A DNA stretch of 19,751 nucleotides from Rickettsiales bacterium (GCA_028282625.1 JANQHP010000107.1:1-19751), one strand, 5' to 3'; counted from the stretch's first letter, positions 1-8,340 are shown. Translations and numbers: made by a program. Notes: generated by a model from the sequence alone, not told the origin.

Positions 1-48
1 TGGCCAAAACCTGTGTGGCCAAAACCTGTGTGGCCAAAACCTGTGTGG
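1..48. repeat. 15-bp tandem repeat, three exact copies
   Basis: The unit TGGCCAAAACCTGTG occurs three times head to tail with no mismatch at 1-45, followed by TGG of a fourth copy that then diverges. The array starts at the first base of the window, so it may continue upstream. It lies downstream of the minus-strand dksA stop. A unit of 15 bp would keep frame if coding, but no gene is supported here. Confidence 0.9.
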
Positions 49-102
49 TTTTTGAAGGAGGACAAGGTGGGTTGCTTCCCCTTGCTTGCCGGGTGCAAGA
101 GC

Positions 103-516
103 CTAAGCGGATTCTTCTTCACGGCGCTCATGTTCTTCCTGCGCGGCAACGGTCATGGTGGCAATGGGCCGTGCTTCTAAGCGCTTGATGCCAATCGGGT
201 CTCCTGTGACCTCACAATAGCCATAATCTCCTTTTTCAATGCGGCGAAGGGCGGCCTCAATTTTATTGATCAGCTTACGGTAGCGGTCGCGTGTACGAAG
301 TTCCAGTGCGGTTTCGGTTTCCACCGTCGCACGATCGCTGATATCAGGTTCGTTCCAGTTTTCTTCTTTAAGGTGATCGAGTGTATCCATGGACTCGGCC
401 AGCAACTCACTTTTCCACGCTAAGAGTTTCTGGCGGAAATATTCCAGCTGCAATGGGTTCATGTATTCTTCTTTATCAGAAGGTGCATAGTCTTGTGGTA
501 GTGATGCTTCCGGCAT
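103..516 (-). CDS. dksA: RNA polymerase-binding transcription factor DksA (single-cysteine alphaproteobacterial type)
   Basis: 137 aa, close to the usual DksA length (E. coli about 151). DksA enters the RNA polymerase secondary channel and, with ppGpp, retunes transcription in starvation. The coiled-coil tip motif DxxDxA is present (D58, D61, A63 within NEPDISDRA), flanked by long charged helices. The C-terminal globular part reads YGYCEVTGDPIG then RLEARPIAT. Only the first of the four E. coli zinc-binding cysteines is kept (C101); the others are T, and residues of the TVAAQ stretch. This zinc-less form is known from several alphaproteobacteria. The ATG at 516 is preceded by a good purine-rich ribosome site (GAGGGGAGAG). 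It has its own promoter and leader hairpin upstream, so it is probably transcribed apart from the genes behind it. Confidence 0.9.
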   Translation of the reverse strand: MPEASLPQDYAPSDKEEYMNPLQLEYFRQKLLAWKSELLAESMDTLDHLKEENWNEPDISDRATVETETALELRTRDRYRKLINKIEAALRRIEKGDYGYCEVTGDPIGIKRLEARPIATMTVAAQEEHERREEESA

Positions 517-567
517 GATGTCTCTCCCCTCGTTGCCTTGGCTTAAATCGCCTTACTTGTGTATATA

Positions 568-592
568 GCTTTTGGTGGTTTTGACCAAAAGC
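568..592 (-). other. Perfect hairpin in the dksA 5' leader
   Basis: GCTTTTGGT (568-576) and ACCAAAAGC (584-592) form a perfect 9-bp stem with a 7-nt loop. It lies just inside the predicted dksA transcript (start near 596) and about 50 nt before the start codon. No T-run follows on the minus strand, so it looks like a leader stabiliser or protein/RNA target rather than a terminator. It could also be an operator dyad in DNA. Confidence 0.55.
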
Positions 593-602
593 CTAGCACT
601 GT

Positions 603-632
603 ATTATAGCGCAGAAGCCCCTTGCAGGGCAA
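603..632 (-). promoter_or_regulatory. Probable sigma-70 promoter of dksA
   Basis: On the minus strand, TTGCCC (632-627) and a consensus TATAAT (608-603) are separated by 18 bp. The predicted start leaves a leader of about 80 nt before the dksA ATG. Position and -10 match are good; there is no experimental support. Confidence 0.6.
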
Positions 633-701
633 GAGGGAATGAAAGGTGCGGGCATCTCGAAAAGGATGCGATGCCCACTATTTTTTGCGGCGATAGCCTT
701 A

Positions 702-1772
702 CTAAAAAGCCCACTGCCAGCCAAGCATCAGGCGGTGGTCAACTTCCAGCTGTGGTCCTTTCAGGTTCTGATAGAGCGGCAGGCCATATTCCAGTGCCAG
801 ACGATGGTCTTTTAGCGCGCCTTCGTTCTGAAGTAGGTTGATGCCCACAAAGCCATCCACACGACGGCCCGAACGCAGGTCGGTGCGCGCGGTTGGTACC
901 ATGGCCGGGTTCAGGTCGTTGTCCTGCCCATGGATGTTGCCCCACGCGCTGCCTTCTAACCGAAGCGAAAGGCTTGCATAGTCGTTGATGGGGCGTGCGG
1001 CAAAGAGGGTGGCTTTGCCTTCATTGCCCAAGCGGTAACCTTCGTTATTCTTGCCCATGCGGATGGTGGTCGACACTTGCCCGCCGAAGCTCCATGTGGG
1101 GCGCTCCTGCACGTAGGTCAGACCAAGGATGGGATCAAAGGTGCCGGAGCCAAGCTGCATGGGATAGGGCAGTTTTTGGTTCGGGCCCATGGGCGTGGTG
1201 TCACGCTCCGTGATGCTGCCAGTTGGCAGGCTAAGACCAAAGGTGGCATGGACGCGTGTGTTGACCTGATTTGCATCCTGGGTGTTTCGCAGGGTATAAA
1301 GACCGGTGATCTTTGTATCCCCGATACCCTTGCTGCGGGTGGTAAAGGTGCCCATGCCGCCCAGATGGTCCATGCTTTTTTCGACATAAGGCAGCATGCC
1401 CATGAGGGTCAAACGCTCATTCACACCATACATGATGCCAAACATGTGCATCTCCATATCCATGGAAAGCGGTGCGACCATAAAATCGGCGCGCACCTGG
1501 GCGGCAGTCAGTTCATCGGTGCCCGAACGGTTGCCGCTCATGTTCATGCGTCCGTAGCGATAGGAAAGCATCCACTCGCCGGGCGCGTGGGTGTGGTCTC
1601 CCATCACGCCGATGGGGGCGTGGCTATCGGCACGTTGATGCTGGTGGTTGTGGCCCGTGTGGCTTGAAGCAGCCGGCGTAGCGGAGGCCGCTGTAGCGGA
1701 GGCCGCGGAGGTAAGAAGCAGCGCGCCGGTGAGCACGGTGGCTTGAAGGGTTTTATGTTTGAAAAAAGACAT
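702..1772 (-). CDS. Outer-membrane beta-barrel 'transporter' family protein with His/Met-rich N-terminus
   Basis: 356 aa. The start at 1772 is chosen because it follows an AGGAG ribosome site and begins a clear signal peptide (MSFFKHKTLQATVLTGALLL, then an Ala-rich cleavage zone near residues 25-35). The mature N-terminus is rich in histidine (H38, 41, 43, 45, 51, 60, 62) and carries HAPIGVMGDHTH, which I recall as a signature of a family annotated only as transporter/outer-membrane protein. A Met-rich patch follows (MDMEMHMFGIMYG). The rest has alternating aromatic strands such as EWMLSYRYGRM and QLGSGTFDPILGLTY and ends in the aromatic WQWAF, typical of outer-membrane barrels inserted by BAM. 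The His/Met content and the DUF2946-like neighbour suggest copper or another soft metal. That role is inferred; the substrate is unknown. Confidence 0.75.
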   Translation of the reverse strand: MSFFKHKTLQATVLTGALLLTSAASATAASATPAASSHTGHNHQHQRADSHAPIGVMGDHTHAPGEWMLSYRYGRMNMSGNRSGTDELTAAQVRADFMVAPLSMDMEMHMFGIMYGVNERLTLMGMLPYVEKSMDHLGGMGTFTTRSKGIGDTKITGLYTLRNTQDANQVNTRVHATFGLSLPTGSITERDTTPMGPNQKLPYPMQLGSGTFDPILGLTYVQERPTWSFGGQVSTTIRMGKNNEGYRLGNEGKATLFAARPINDYASLSLRLEGSAWGNIHGQDNDLNPAMVPTARTDLRSGRRVDGFVGINLLQNEGALKDHRLALEYGLPLYQNLKGPQLEVDHRLMLGWQWAF

Positions 1773-1883
1773 GGGATATTCTCCTGATAAAAATGAGCAC
1801 CAGCTGCATGATCTATTGGCAGCCCGGATGCTTGGTGGTGGAAATGAGGTTTCGCCTTCCTGCAAGCAGAGCGAAACAAAGGA

Positions 1884-2357
1884 TCAGGAGGAGAAAGGTG
1901 GGGCACGTGGCGCGGCAAAGCGTGACGCATGGTGCTGGGTTAAAAAGCTTAATGTGTGCCCATACCAGACGGGATGGAAAGCCGCAGGTGGAGCAAGCAA
2001 GGCAGCATGATCTTGGGGTGTTAGGCTTGCACTTTTATGCACAGCCAGGTAGCAAAGCGCGCAATGGTACAGCGGGCTGTTGGAGTTGGAATCTGAAGCA
2101 GGGGAGCTTTCCGCAGGTGCATTGCTTGGATCAAGCACGTTGTTGCTAAGCGTGATCGTTTCGATGCCGTTGGAGGTACAGATCAGCATCCGCATGGCCG
2201 CCCCTTCCGGATTGGCATAGGCCGCAAAGAAAGGCAGCACAAGCTGCGCTACCCAAAGGGCGATGATCAGCAGGCGCCCTGCCTTCTGCGTGGAGGCATG
2301 GGAGGTTGAGGCGCGGAAGGTTTGTTGGTGCTGCATGGCAGGCGTTATACAAAACAT
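1884..2357 (-). CDS. DUF2946-like small secreted or membrane protein
   Basis: 157 aa. One hydrophobic segment near residues 28-47 could be a signal peptide or membrane anchor. It is followed by C60 in MLICTSNGIETITL, a Ser/Asn/Pro-rich linker, and a CxxC pair (C99, C102) in YHCALCYLAVHKSASL. The layout of anchor, MxxCxxxG, then CxxC fits the DUF2946 family, which often sits beside copper-handling genes; the match is by eye. It lies 111 bp upstream of, and on the same strand as, the outer-membrane barrel gene, so a two-gene operon is likely. The start is uncertain: ATG at 2357 or, seven codons in, ATG at 2336, and neither has a strong ribosome site. Confidence 0.6.
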   Translation of the reverse strand: MFCITPAMQHQQTFRASTSHASTQKAGRLLIIALWVAQLVLPFFAAYANPEGAAMRMLICTSNGIETITLSNNVLDPSNAPAESSPASDSNSNSPLYHCALCYLAVHKSASLTPQDHAALLAPPAAFHPVWYGHTLSFLTQHHASRFAAPRAPPFSS

Positions 2358-2459
2358 GCGCCAGCAATGCTAGCTTTTATTCTGAAGGCTTCAAGTGCGA
2401 AGGGCCACACTGTCTTTTGGAATAGACAGAGCAGCCCTCGGGTTTGGCCATAGCAGATG

Positions 2460-2855
2460 CTATGACTGAGGTTCGATTGTGACACCACCGCAGTCTGACG
2501 ACCAGTGGCCAGGCGCAGTCTGGTGGATCAGGTATGTCACAGCACCTTCAATCAAGACACGCAAGGAATTTGCCTGCGTGCTGATGTCGAAGATGAACGG
2601 ATTGTTGTGGTTTTCATGGGGCATCAATGTTTCCTGCTTTTTTTCGCCATCACACGTTTCCCAAGTGGCCAAGAGCGACAAGCAGTTCCTTGATCCGTCT
2701 GTGAAAGAGCCGGATCGGAGATTATAGAGCTCATCTTCCAACTGTTTGTCTTTTTTGATAGCAAGGTATAGACCTATGCATACAAAAAATAGTAGCAAAA
2801 AAGCCATCAGGGAGAGAAGGGCTACTAGGTAAAGCGCCCAAGGATTTTCTAGCAT
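2460..2855 (-). CDS. Small membrane-anchored protein of unknown function
   Basis: 131 aa. The ATG at 2855 is preferred over the longer frame because it follows an AAAGGAAAGAG ribosome site. Residues 6-33 form one strong membrane helix followed by a KKDK stop-transfer cluster, giving N-out/C-in by the positive-inside rule. The rest (about 95 residues) is soluble with cysteines at 58, 68 and 122 and ends SSDCGGVTIEPQS. I do not recognise a family. A near-perfect palindrome, CATAGCAGATGCTATG, overlaps the stop codon. It stands alone between the DUF2946-like gene and yihY. Confidence 0.6.
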   Translation of the reverse strand: MLENPWALYLVALLSLMAFLLLFFVCIGLYLAIKKDKQLEDELYNLRSGSFTDGSRNCLSLLATWETCDGEKKQETLMPHENHNNPFIFDISTQANSLRVLIEGAVTYLIHQTAPGHWSSDCGGVTIEPQS

Positions 2856-3069
2856 CTCTCTTTCCTTTTTGGTTCCACCGCAACGTGACCACACAATCAA
2901 TAGCACGCGTTTTTCTCTCACATTCGGATGAATGGGAGGATCAAAAGCGTACAGATTTCTGCATGGTTAGCATTACGTCAGGCTTAGCTATGTTTTTTTA
3001 AGCCCACGAAGGAACAGGGTAAGCATAGCAAAACAGGCCGCCTTCGTCAAGAAAGTAATAAAAAATTAA

Positions 3070-4410
3070 TTAAATAGACTTCTTTGAGGCTGCCTTTTTC
3101 TTTGTGCCGGCAACGTGGCTTTCCAGGCTTTGTGTGGCAAGGGCTGCTTTGAGTGCTTCATCCATTTGCGTGGTGAGAGGGTTTTTCTTCATGCTCTCAG
3201 GCAAATCCAGCGCCTGCCCGCCATGGGAGCGAGTGGTGCGGATGATATCGTAAAGGCTGATATGCGCGAGCGGGCGTGCGGGCAAAAAGCCATGGGTCTG
3301 TTCTTCCAGCGTGAGCAGCCCGCCGGATTTTAAATAGCCCACCATTTCTTCAATCGCTTGTTGCGGCTGGTGGCACAGCTCCGCCAAATGGCCCGTGGTG
3401 GGCGGTTTTTCGTGCGCGGCAAAGCGTTTGGCGGTTTCCTGCATGATCTGGATAGCAATGGCCTCCTTCATCGCGGGGCCGATATTGACATGGCTGTGAC
3501 GAATGCGGCGATATTCCGGAAATTGCCAGTAAAACCCGATGCTAGAACCGATCAGCAAGACCAGCCAGACGAGATAGATCCACACCATGAACACAATGAT
3601 GGTGGCAAAGGCGGAATAGATGGCGGTTTGGTTGGCGGAGTTGGCAACGAAAGTGGCAAAGCCCCAGCCCATCATTTTCCAGATAAAGGCGGTCATCAGC
3701 CCGCCGATAAAGGCGGCGCCAAGGCGTACGCGTGTGTTGGGGACGAAGCTGTATAAAAAGGTGAAGGCGCCGGCAAGGATCAGGTAGGGTATGACGATGC
3801 CCACCAGGGTGAGCAATTCGTCGATAAAGGGGAAGCCGCTTAGGCGCTCGACCACGGCGTGGCTGCGCGCGGAAGTGGTCATCCCGGCCGAAAGGAAGAT
3901 GAGCAACGGCCCGACCAGCAGGACGCTCAGATAATCACTAAAGCGCTGGCCCAGCGTACGCGACTTGGACACATGCCAGACATAATTAAAGGCATGCTCG
4001 ATTTTTTGCATCATGCCAATCACGGTATAGACCAGTATGATGATCCCCAGCGCGCCCAGTACGCCGACCTGGATGTTATCCACAAAGCCGATGATCTTTT
4101 CGGTGATTTCAAAGCGCTTTTCGCCAAGAGGCTCCAGCGTGCTGAGCAGGAAGGGCTTGATTTGGTTGTGTGCGCCCAGGCCTTTGAGCACGGAAAAGCT
4201 GATGGCAAAAAGCGGCACGAGCGAGATGACCGTGGTATAGACCAGGCTCATAGCGCGCAGGCTGAGTTGGCCCTCGCGTAAATCGGCGATCAGAGCACTG
4301 ACGATCTGCAGGAAGTGGCGCAGCAGCGTGAGCAGGCGTGGCTCGGATGTTTTATCCTTGTTCCAAAGCCAGTGGTGGCTGTGACCATAGAGTTGTTTGG
4401 CGCGATGCAT
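3070..4410 (-). CDS. YihY/BrkB family inner-membrane protein
   Basis: 446 aa. About six hydrophobic helices occupy residues 50-310, with family-like stretches: LRAMSLVYTTVISLVPLF near residue 55, the GxxxxxxW stretch after ALGIIILVYTVIG, and FLYSFVPNTRVR near residue 225. The family was once called RNase BN by mistake and its function is still unclear. After the membrane part comes a soluble domain (about residues 315-400) that looks like a winged helix, with GHLAELCHQPQQAIEEMVGYL and GGLLTLEE, as in longer members. The C-terminal tail is Lys-rich (GTKKKAASKKSI). It starts 12 bp after the symporter stop on the same strand, so the two are probably co-transcribed. The ribosome site is weak. Confidence 0.85.
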   Translation of the reverse strand: MHRAKQLYGHSHHWLWNKDKTSEPRLLTLLRHFLQIVSALIADLREGQLSLRAMSLVYTTVISLVPLFAISFSVLKGLGAHNQIKPFLLSTLEPLGEKRFEITEKIIGFVDNIQVGVLGALGIIILVYTVIGMMQKIEHAFNYVWHVSKSRTLGQRFSDYLSVLLVGPLLIFLSAGMTTSARSHAVVERLSGFPFIDELLTLVGIVIPYLILAGAFTFLYSFVPNTRVRLGAAFIGGLMTAFIWKMMGWGFATFVANSANQTAIYSAFATIIVFMVWIYLVWLVLLIGSSIGFYWQFPEYRRIRHSHVNIGPAMKEAIAIQIMQETAKRFAAHEKPPTTGHLAELCHQPQQAIEEMVGYLKSGGLLTLEEQTHGFLPARPLAHISLYDIIRTTRSHGGQALDLPESMKKNPLTTQMDEALKAALATQSLESHVAGTKKKAASKKSI

Positions 4411-4422
4411 AGCTCAGCTTTT

Positions 4423-6003
4423 CTAGCTGTTTTGTGCTTTTCGTGCTGCAAACGCGCCGCTACGGAGTTTTTCCGTGTAGCTTTGCATGTCTTTACGCAC
4501 GTCACCGCTAAGGATATAGAGGCCGATCAGGTTGGGGATGGCCATGGAAAGCAGCAGCAGGTCGGAAAGGCCGATCACGATGCCAAGCTCCATCATCCCG
4601 CCAAAGAAGGTGGCGGTGCAAAAGAGGATATGATAGAAGCGCAAGCCTTTGTTGTTAAAGAGGTAACCCCAGGCGCGCTCGCCGTAATAGCTCCAGGTGA
4701 TCATGGTGGAGTAGGCAAAAAGCACGACGGCGAGTGAGAGGATATAGGGGAACCAATCGCTTACGGTGGAAAAGGCGCGGCTGGTGAGCACGGCGCCGGT
4801 GGCATCACTATCGGCATAGACACCGGTCACGGTGATGACCAGCCCGGTGATAAAGCAAATGACGACGGTATCGATAAAGGGTTCGAGCAGGGCCACGCAG
4901 CCTTCCCGCACGGGTTCGTTGGTTCTGGCTGCCGCATGCGCGATGGGGGCGGAGCCAAGGCCGGCCTCGTTGGAGAAAGCCGCGCGCTGGAAGCCGGTAA
5001 TGAGCGCGCCGATGATGCCGCCACCTACCGCCTGGCCGGTAAAGGCGCTGGAAAACATGGTGGCAAAGGCGGCTGGAAGTGCATCGACATGCATCAGAAG
5101 CACGATCATAGCCGAGCTGATATAGACCAGCGCCATAAAGGGGACAACCGCTTCGGCGACCTTGGCAATGCGTCGGATGCCGCCGATTAGCACGGTGCCC
5201 ACGCTGATGGCGAGGACAAAAGAGAGCACCCAGTCGATATTGCTGCTGGTAGAGAAGGTATCGCGCAGCATGGCAACGGCCTGGTTGGACTGGAACATAT
5301 TACCGCCGCCCAGGCTCCCGCCGATGCAGCAAAGCGCAAAAAGCAGCGCGAGGAACTTACCAAGCCGTGGCAAGTTTTTTTCAGCCAGGCCTTTTTGTAG
5401 ATAATGAAAGGCGCCGCCTGAGACTTTGCCTTTGGAGGAAAACTCGCGGTATTTTTGGCCGAGCGTTACTTCGGCGAATTTGGTTGACATGCCAAGCAGG
5501 CCGGCAATGGCCATCCACACGACTGCGCCGGGGCCGCCGACGGTAACCGCTACAGCGACACTGCCAATATTCCCGATACCAACGGTTGCCGAGACAGCAG
5601 CCGCCAGTGCCTGAAAGTGGGAAACTTCGCCTTTGTCTTCCTTGGAAGAGTATTTGCCGCGGACGACCGCAATCGCGTGGCCAAACAAGCGGATATTCAC
5701 AAAGCCAAGGCGCAGGGTAAAGAAGACACCGCCGATGATGAGCCACAACACCAGGAAGGGCATGCCAAGAACCGGGAAGAACAAGACTTTATCCAGCAGG
5801 TGCATGAAGCCTTCGAGCGCCCCTTGCACCAAGGCGACAAGGGCCGATTCCGGTTGACCGGAGGCTGCATAGGCAGGCAGTGTGAGAATGCTGAAAAAGA
5901 AAGCGGTAAGGAGGGCGGAGAGCCGTGAAATGCGAGTCACAAGAGTACGGTGTTTGTTAAGTAAGATGCGCCTCACCCTTCCATAGAATTGGATGCAATG
6001 CAA
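4423..6003 (-). CDS. Alanine/glycine:cation symporter (AGCS family)
   Basis: 526 aa. Sodium- or proton-coupled uptake of alanine or glycine across the inner membrane. The family motifs are clear: VSHFQALAAAVSATVGIGNI and then GGPGAVVWMAIAGLLGMSTK with KFAEVTLGQKYR near residues 130-190, GGSLGGGNMFQSNQ near 235, and SNEAGLGSAPIAHAAA near 345. About 11 hydrophobic helices are visible. The N-terminus carries an extra segment (SALLTAFFFSILTLPAYA) that looks like a signal peptide, as in the proteobacterial subgroup with extended N-termini. The start is uncertain: ATG at 6003 lies only six bases after a TATAAT, which would make the message leaderless, and a GTG start further in (VTRISRL) is possible. 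It is the first gene of a probable operon with yihY and is divergent from dsbD. Confidence 0.9.
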   Translation of the reverse strand: MHCIQFYGRVRRILLNKHRTLVTRISRLSALLTAFFFSILTLPAYAASGQPESALVALVQGALEGFMHLLDKVLFFPVLGMPFLVLWLIIGGVFFTLRLGFVNIRLFGHAIAVVRGKYSSKEDKGEVSHFQALAAAVSATVGIGNIGSVAVAVTVGGPGAVVWMAIAGLLGMSTKFAEVTLGQKYREFSSKGKVSGGAFHYLQKGLAEKNLPRLGKFLALLFALCCIGGSLGGGNMFQSNQAVAMLRDTFSTSSNIDWVLSFVLAISVGTVLIGGIRRIAKVAEAVVPFMALVYISSAMIVLLMHVDALPAAFATMFSSAFTGQAVGGGIIGALITGFQRAAFSNEAGLGSAPIAHAAARTNEPVREGCVALLEPFIDTVVICFITGLVITVTGVYADSDATGAVLTSRAFSTVSDWFPYILSLAVVLFAYSTMITWSYYGERAWGYLFNNKGLRFYHILFCTATFFGGMMELGIVIGLSDLLLLSMAIPNLIGLYILSGDVRKDMQSYTEKLRSGAFAARKAQNS

Positions 6004-6017
6004 GGCCCGATTATAAA
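5989..6017 (+). promoter_or_regulatory. Probable dsbD promoter within a divergent promoter region
   Basis: TTGGAT (5989-5994), a 17-bp spacer and TATAAA (6012-6017). The same AT-rich blocks read on the minus strand give two TATAAT boxes (6015-6010 and 6026-6021) facing the symporter gene. The blocks are a tandem direct repeat of GATTATAAAA with an 11-bp period (6009-6018 and 6020-6029), so both genes seem to use one shared core. Confidence 0.5.
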
Positions 6018-6089
6018 AGGATTATAAAATGGGCGTGATCCTGCGTGTTGCCGTTGAAAAAACACGCGCCGTGCTTTAGCATAAAGAGC

Positions 6090-8333
6090 ATGAGGGCTTT
6101 TTACCGATTTTGTGTGATGCTTCTTGTGTTGCTGCCTATGGCAGGGGTGGCGCAGGAGCTTGCTTACGCAACGCCATGGCAGGAGCGTGAGGAGGTACGT
6201 ACGCGCCTGCTGGCGCTGACACCTGAAGTGGATGAGAGTTACCCTCTTCAGGTGACGCATCGCGCGTTGCTGCAGATGGAGTTAAAGCCGGAGTGGAAGA
6301 CCTATTGGCGGACACCGGGTGATGGCGGGCTTGCCATGAAGATCCGGCATGAGGCTTCAGAGAATGTGGAGCAGATTGAGATACAGTGGCCTGCGCCAAA
6401 GCGCTATGTGGAATATGAAACGCTTGAGACATATGGTTACGCTAAGAAAGTGAGCTTTCCGCTGCGTATTAGGCCGGTCAAACGGGGTGATCCAGCCGTG
6501 CCAACGCAGCTAGAGCTGGAGGTGGATTATGGTGTGTGTAAAGAGGTGTGCTATTTTTATACGGACCATTTTTCCCTTTCGCTGCCTACATTTCCTTATG
6601 CAGGTGGTGGGGTTGAGACATTAAAGGAGCATGAAGCGCTTTACGCACAGGCGATGCATTTGGTGCCGCGTAAAGGTGGGAGCAATCCACAAAATCCTGG
6701 TATTTCGACGGATAAGCGGTTCACACCGGTTTCTTATGACGGTGAGGCGATTGTGATGGCGTTTCGGCCTCACCATTCACTGAGTTATGCCAAAGAGATG
6801 GATGTATTCACCGAGGCAGGCGAGAATTTCCGCTTTCCTAAGCCGGAGGTGCTGGAGGTGGATCAGGCACAGCATCAGGTGAAGGTGCGGTTGCCGGTCG
6901 AGCATCTGCTTAGCGGTGCGGATATCCATGCCGCGCCGATTACCTATACGTTGGTGGTGGATGGTGTGGGCATGGAGCGTACCTTGGCGGCTGGGCATTT
7001 GCGCGCGGTGGAGACGGAGGTGATGGTTACAAAGCCAGCGGCGCATCGTGAAGCGGGTGAAGCGGAGCGCCTGGCAGAGGCGATGGCGCCAGATATGGAG
7101 CGTGAAGCGCTGTGGTTGATTCTGCTTTTTGCGTTTATCGGTGGGTTGATCCTCAATATTATGCCCTGCGTGTTGCCCGTGCTTTCGATCAAGCTGATGG
7201 GGGTCATGAAGCATGGCGGCGGGGACCGTGCCTATGTGCAGACTTCCTTTTTGTTTTCAGCGGCCGGGATTGTGGTTTCCTTCCTGCTTTTGGCGGGTAT
7301 TGTGCTTGGTTTAAAAGAGGCTGGCCACGCGGTGGGCTGGGGTTTTCACTTCCAGCAGCCTTATTTTGTGCTGTTCTTGGTGTTGGTGCTGCTCTTTTTT
7401 ACCGCGGCGCAATGGGGCTGGTTCCATCTGCGATTGCCCGGTTGGTTGGGAGGAAAGCTTGATGGAGGTGCAGAGGGCACAAGCCGACACCCGCATGTAC
7501 AGCAATTTATGACAGGGATGCTGGCCACCCTGATGGCCACACCGTGTACTGCGCCTTTTTTGGGTACGGCTGTGAGTTTTGCCTTGGCCGGTAGTGCGAC
7601 AGAGATTGTGGCGGTCTTTGCCATGATGGGCGTTGGGCTTGCTGCGCCTTATCTGCTTTTTGCCTTTGCACCAGGCGCGGTGACAGCGTTGCCGAAGCCG
7701 GGTGCCTGGATGAACACGGTCAAGCATGTGTTTGGGTTTTTCTTGCTGGCCACGGCTGTGTGGCTTATCTGGGTGCTGGGCGGGCAGCAAGGCTGGTTTT
7801 CTGCCGGGATTGTGGCCGCGCTGAGTGCGCTGTTGCTTTTGAGTTTGAAGCTTGGTGGTTCGTTTTTAGCGCGCTTATTGCAGGTGGCATTGGTGGTGGG
7901 GATGTTGCTCGTGCCGGCCTTTTTTGAGGCGGCCAAACAGCAGGTCAAGGCAGGTGACGCGGTGTGGCAGGAATTTTCGGAAGAAAAGATTGCGGCATAT
8001 GTGGAGCAAGGCAAGGTGGTGTTTGTGGATGTGACGGCGGATTGGTGCATCACGTGTAAGTTTAACAAGCTGAATGTGCTCAGCCGCGGTGCGACCTTTG
8101 CAGCGATCAAGCAGCCGGAGATTGTGCCGCTACGTGCGGACTACACAAGCCCTGATCCGGTGATCAAAGATTTTTTGGTTAAGAACGGGCGCTACGGCAT
8201 TCCGTTTAATATTGTGTATGGACCGGATGCACCGGAAGGTATTGCGTTGTCGGAATTGCTGAGTCAATCGGCGGTGATGGCAGCATTGCACCAAGCAGGC
8301 TATCGCGCTGAGACGGTGCGTGCGGCACCTTAA
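6090..8333 (+). CDS. dsbD: Protein-disulfide reductase DsbD, ScsB-like
   Basis: 747 aa from ATG 6090, chosen because it opens with a signal peptide (MRAFYRFCVMLLVLLPMAG). The protein moves electrons from cytoplasmic thioredoxin across the inner membrane to periplasmic thiols. Order of parts: (1) an N-terminal periplasmic domain with TYWRTPGDGG and the CxxxC pair C150/C154 in YGVCKEVC, as in ScsB-type proteins; (2) a core of about eight membrane helices holding the paired cysteines C360 (IMPCVLPVLS) and C486 (ATPCTAPFLG); (3) a C-terminal thioredoxin-like domain with C653-I-T-C656 in DVTADWCITCKFN. All six redox cysteines are present, so it should be active. The ribosome site is weak. Its 3' end meets the convergent gene at 8341 with a gap of seven bases. 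The periplasmic partner is not in this window. Confidence 0.92.
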   Translation: MRAFYRFCVMLLVLLPMAGVAQELAYATPWQEREEVRTRLLALTPEVDESYPLQVTHRALLQMELKPEWKTYWRTPGDGGLAMKIRHEASENVEQIEIQWPAPKRYVEYETLETYGYAKKVSFPLRIRPVKRGDPAVPTQLELEVDYGVCKEVCYFYTDHFSLSLPTFPYAGGGVETLKEHEALYAQAMHLVPRKGGSNPQNPGISTDKRFTPVSYDGEAIVMAFRPHHSLSYAKEMDVFTEAGENFRFPKPEVLEVDQAQHQVKVRLPVEHLLSGADIHAAPITYTLVVDGVGMERTLAAGHLRAVETEVMVTKPAAHREAGEAERLAEAMAPDMEREALWLILLFAFIGGLILNIMPCVLPVLSIKLMGVMKHGGGDRAYVQTSFLFSAAGIVVSFLLLAGIVLGLKEAGHAVGWGFHFQQPYFVLFLVLVLLFFTAAQWGWFHLRLPGWLGGKLDGGAEGTSRHPHVQQFMTGMLATLMATPCTAPFLGTAVSFALAGSATEIVAVFAMMGVGLAAPYLLFAFAPGAVTALPKPGAWMNTVKHVFGFFLLATAVWLIWVLGGQQGWFSAGIVAALSALLLLSLKLGGSFLARLLQVALVVGMLLVPAFFEAAKQQVKAGDAVWQEFSEEKIAAYVEQGKVVFVDVTADWCITCKFNKLNVLSRGATFAAIKQPEIVPLRADYTSPDPVIKDFLVKNGRYGIPFNIVYGPDAPEGIALSELLSQSAVMAALHQAGYRAETVRAAP

Positions 8334-8340
8334 TCGGCCA

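Noticed and set aside
1..48. CRISPR array
   Set aside because: The units are directly abutting with no spacers, so this is a tandem repeat.
1077..1667. Long plus-strand frame opposite the outer-membrane barrel gene
   Set aside because: Shadow of the minus-strand gene; the minus frame has signal peptide, ribosome site and barrel features.
2992..3055. Terminator after yihY from ACGAAGG/CCTTCGT
   Set aside because: Seven-pair stem with a loop of about 33 bases and no T-run on the minus strand.
3358..4281. Plus-strand frames opposite yihY
   Set aside because: Low-complexity Asp/Gln/Gly-rich translations with no ribosome sites; opposite a clear membrane-protein gene.
5617..5928. Plus-strand frame opposite the symporter
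   Set aside because: Charged, motif-free translation overlapping conserved AGCS sequence.
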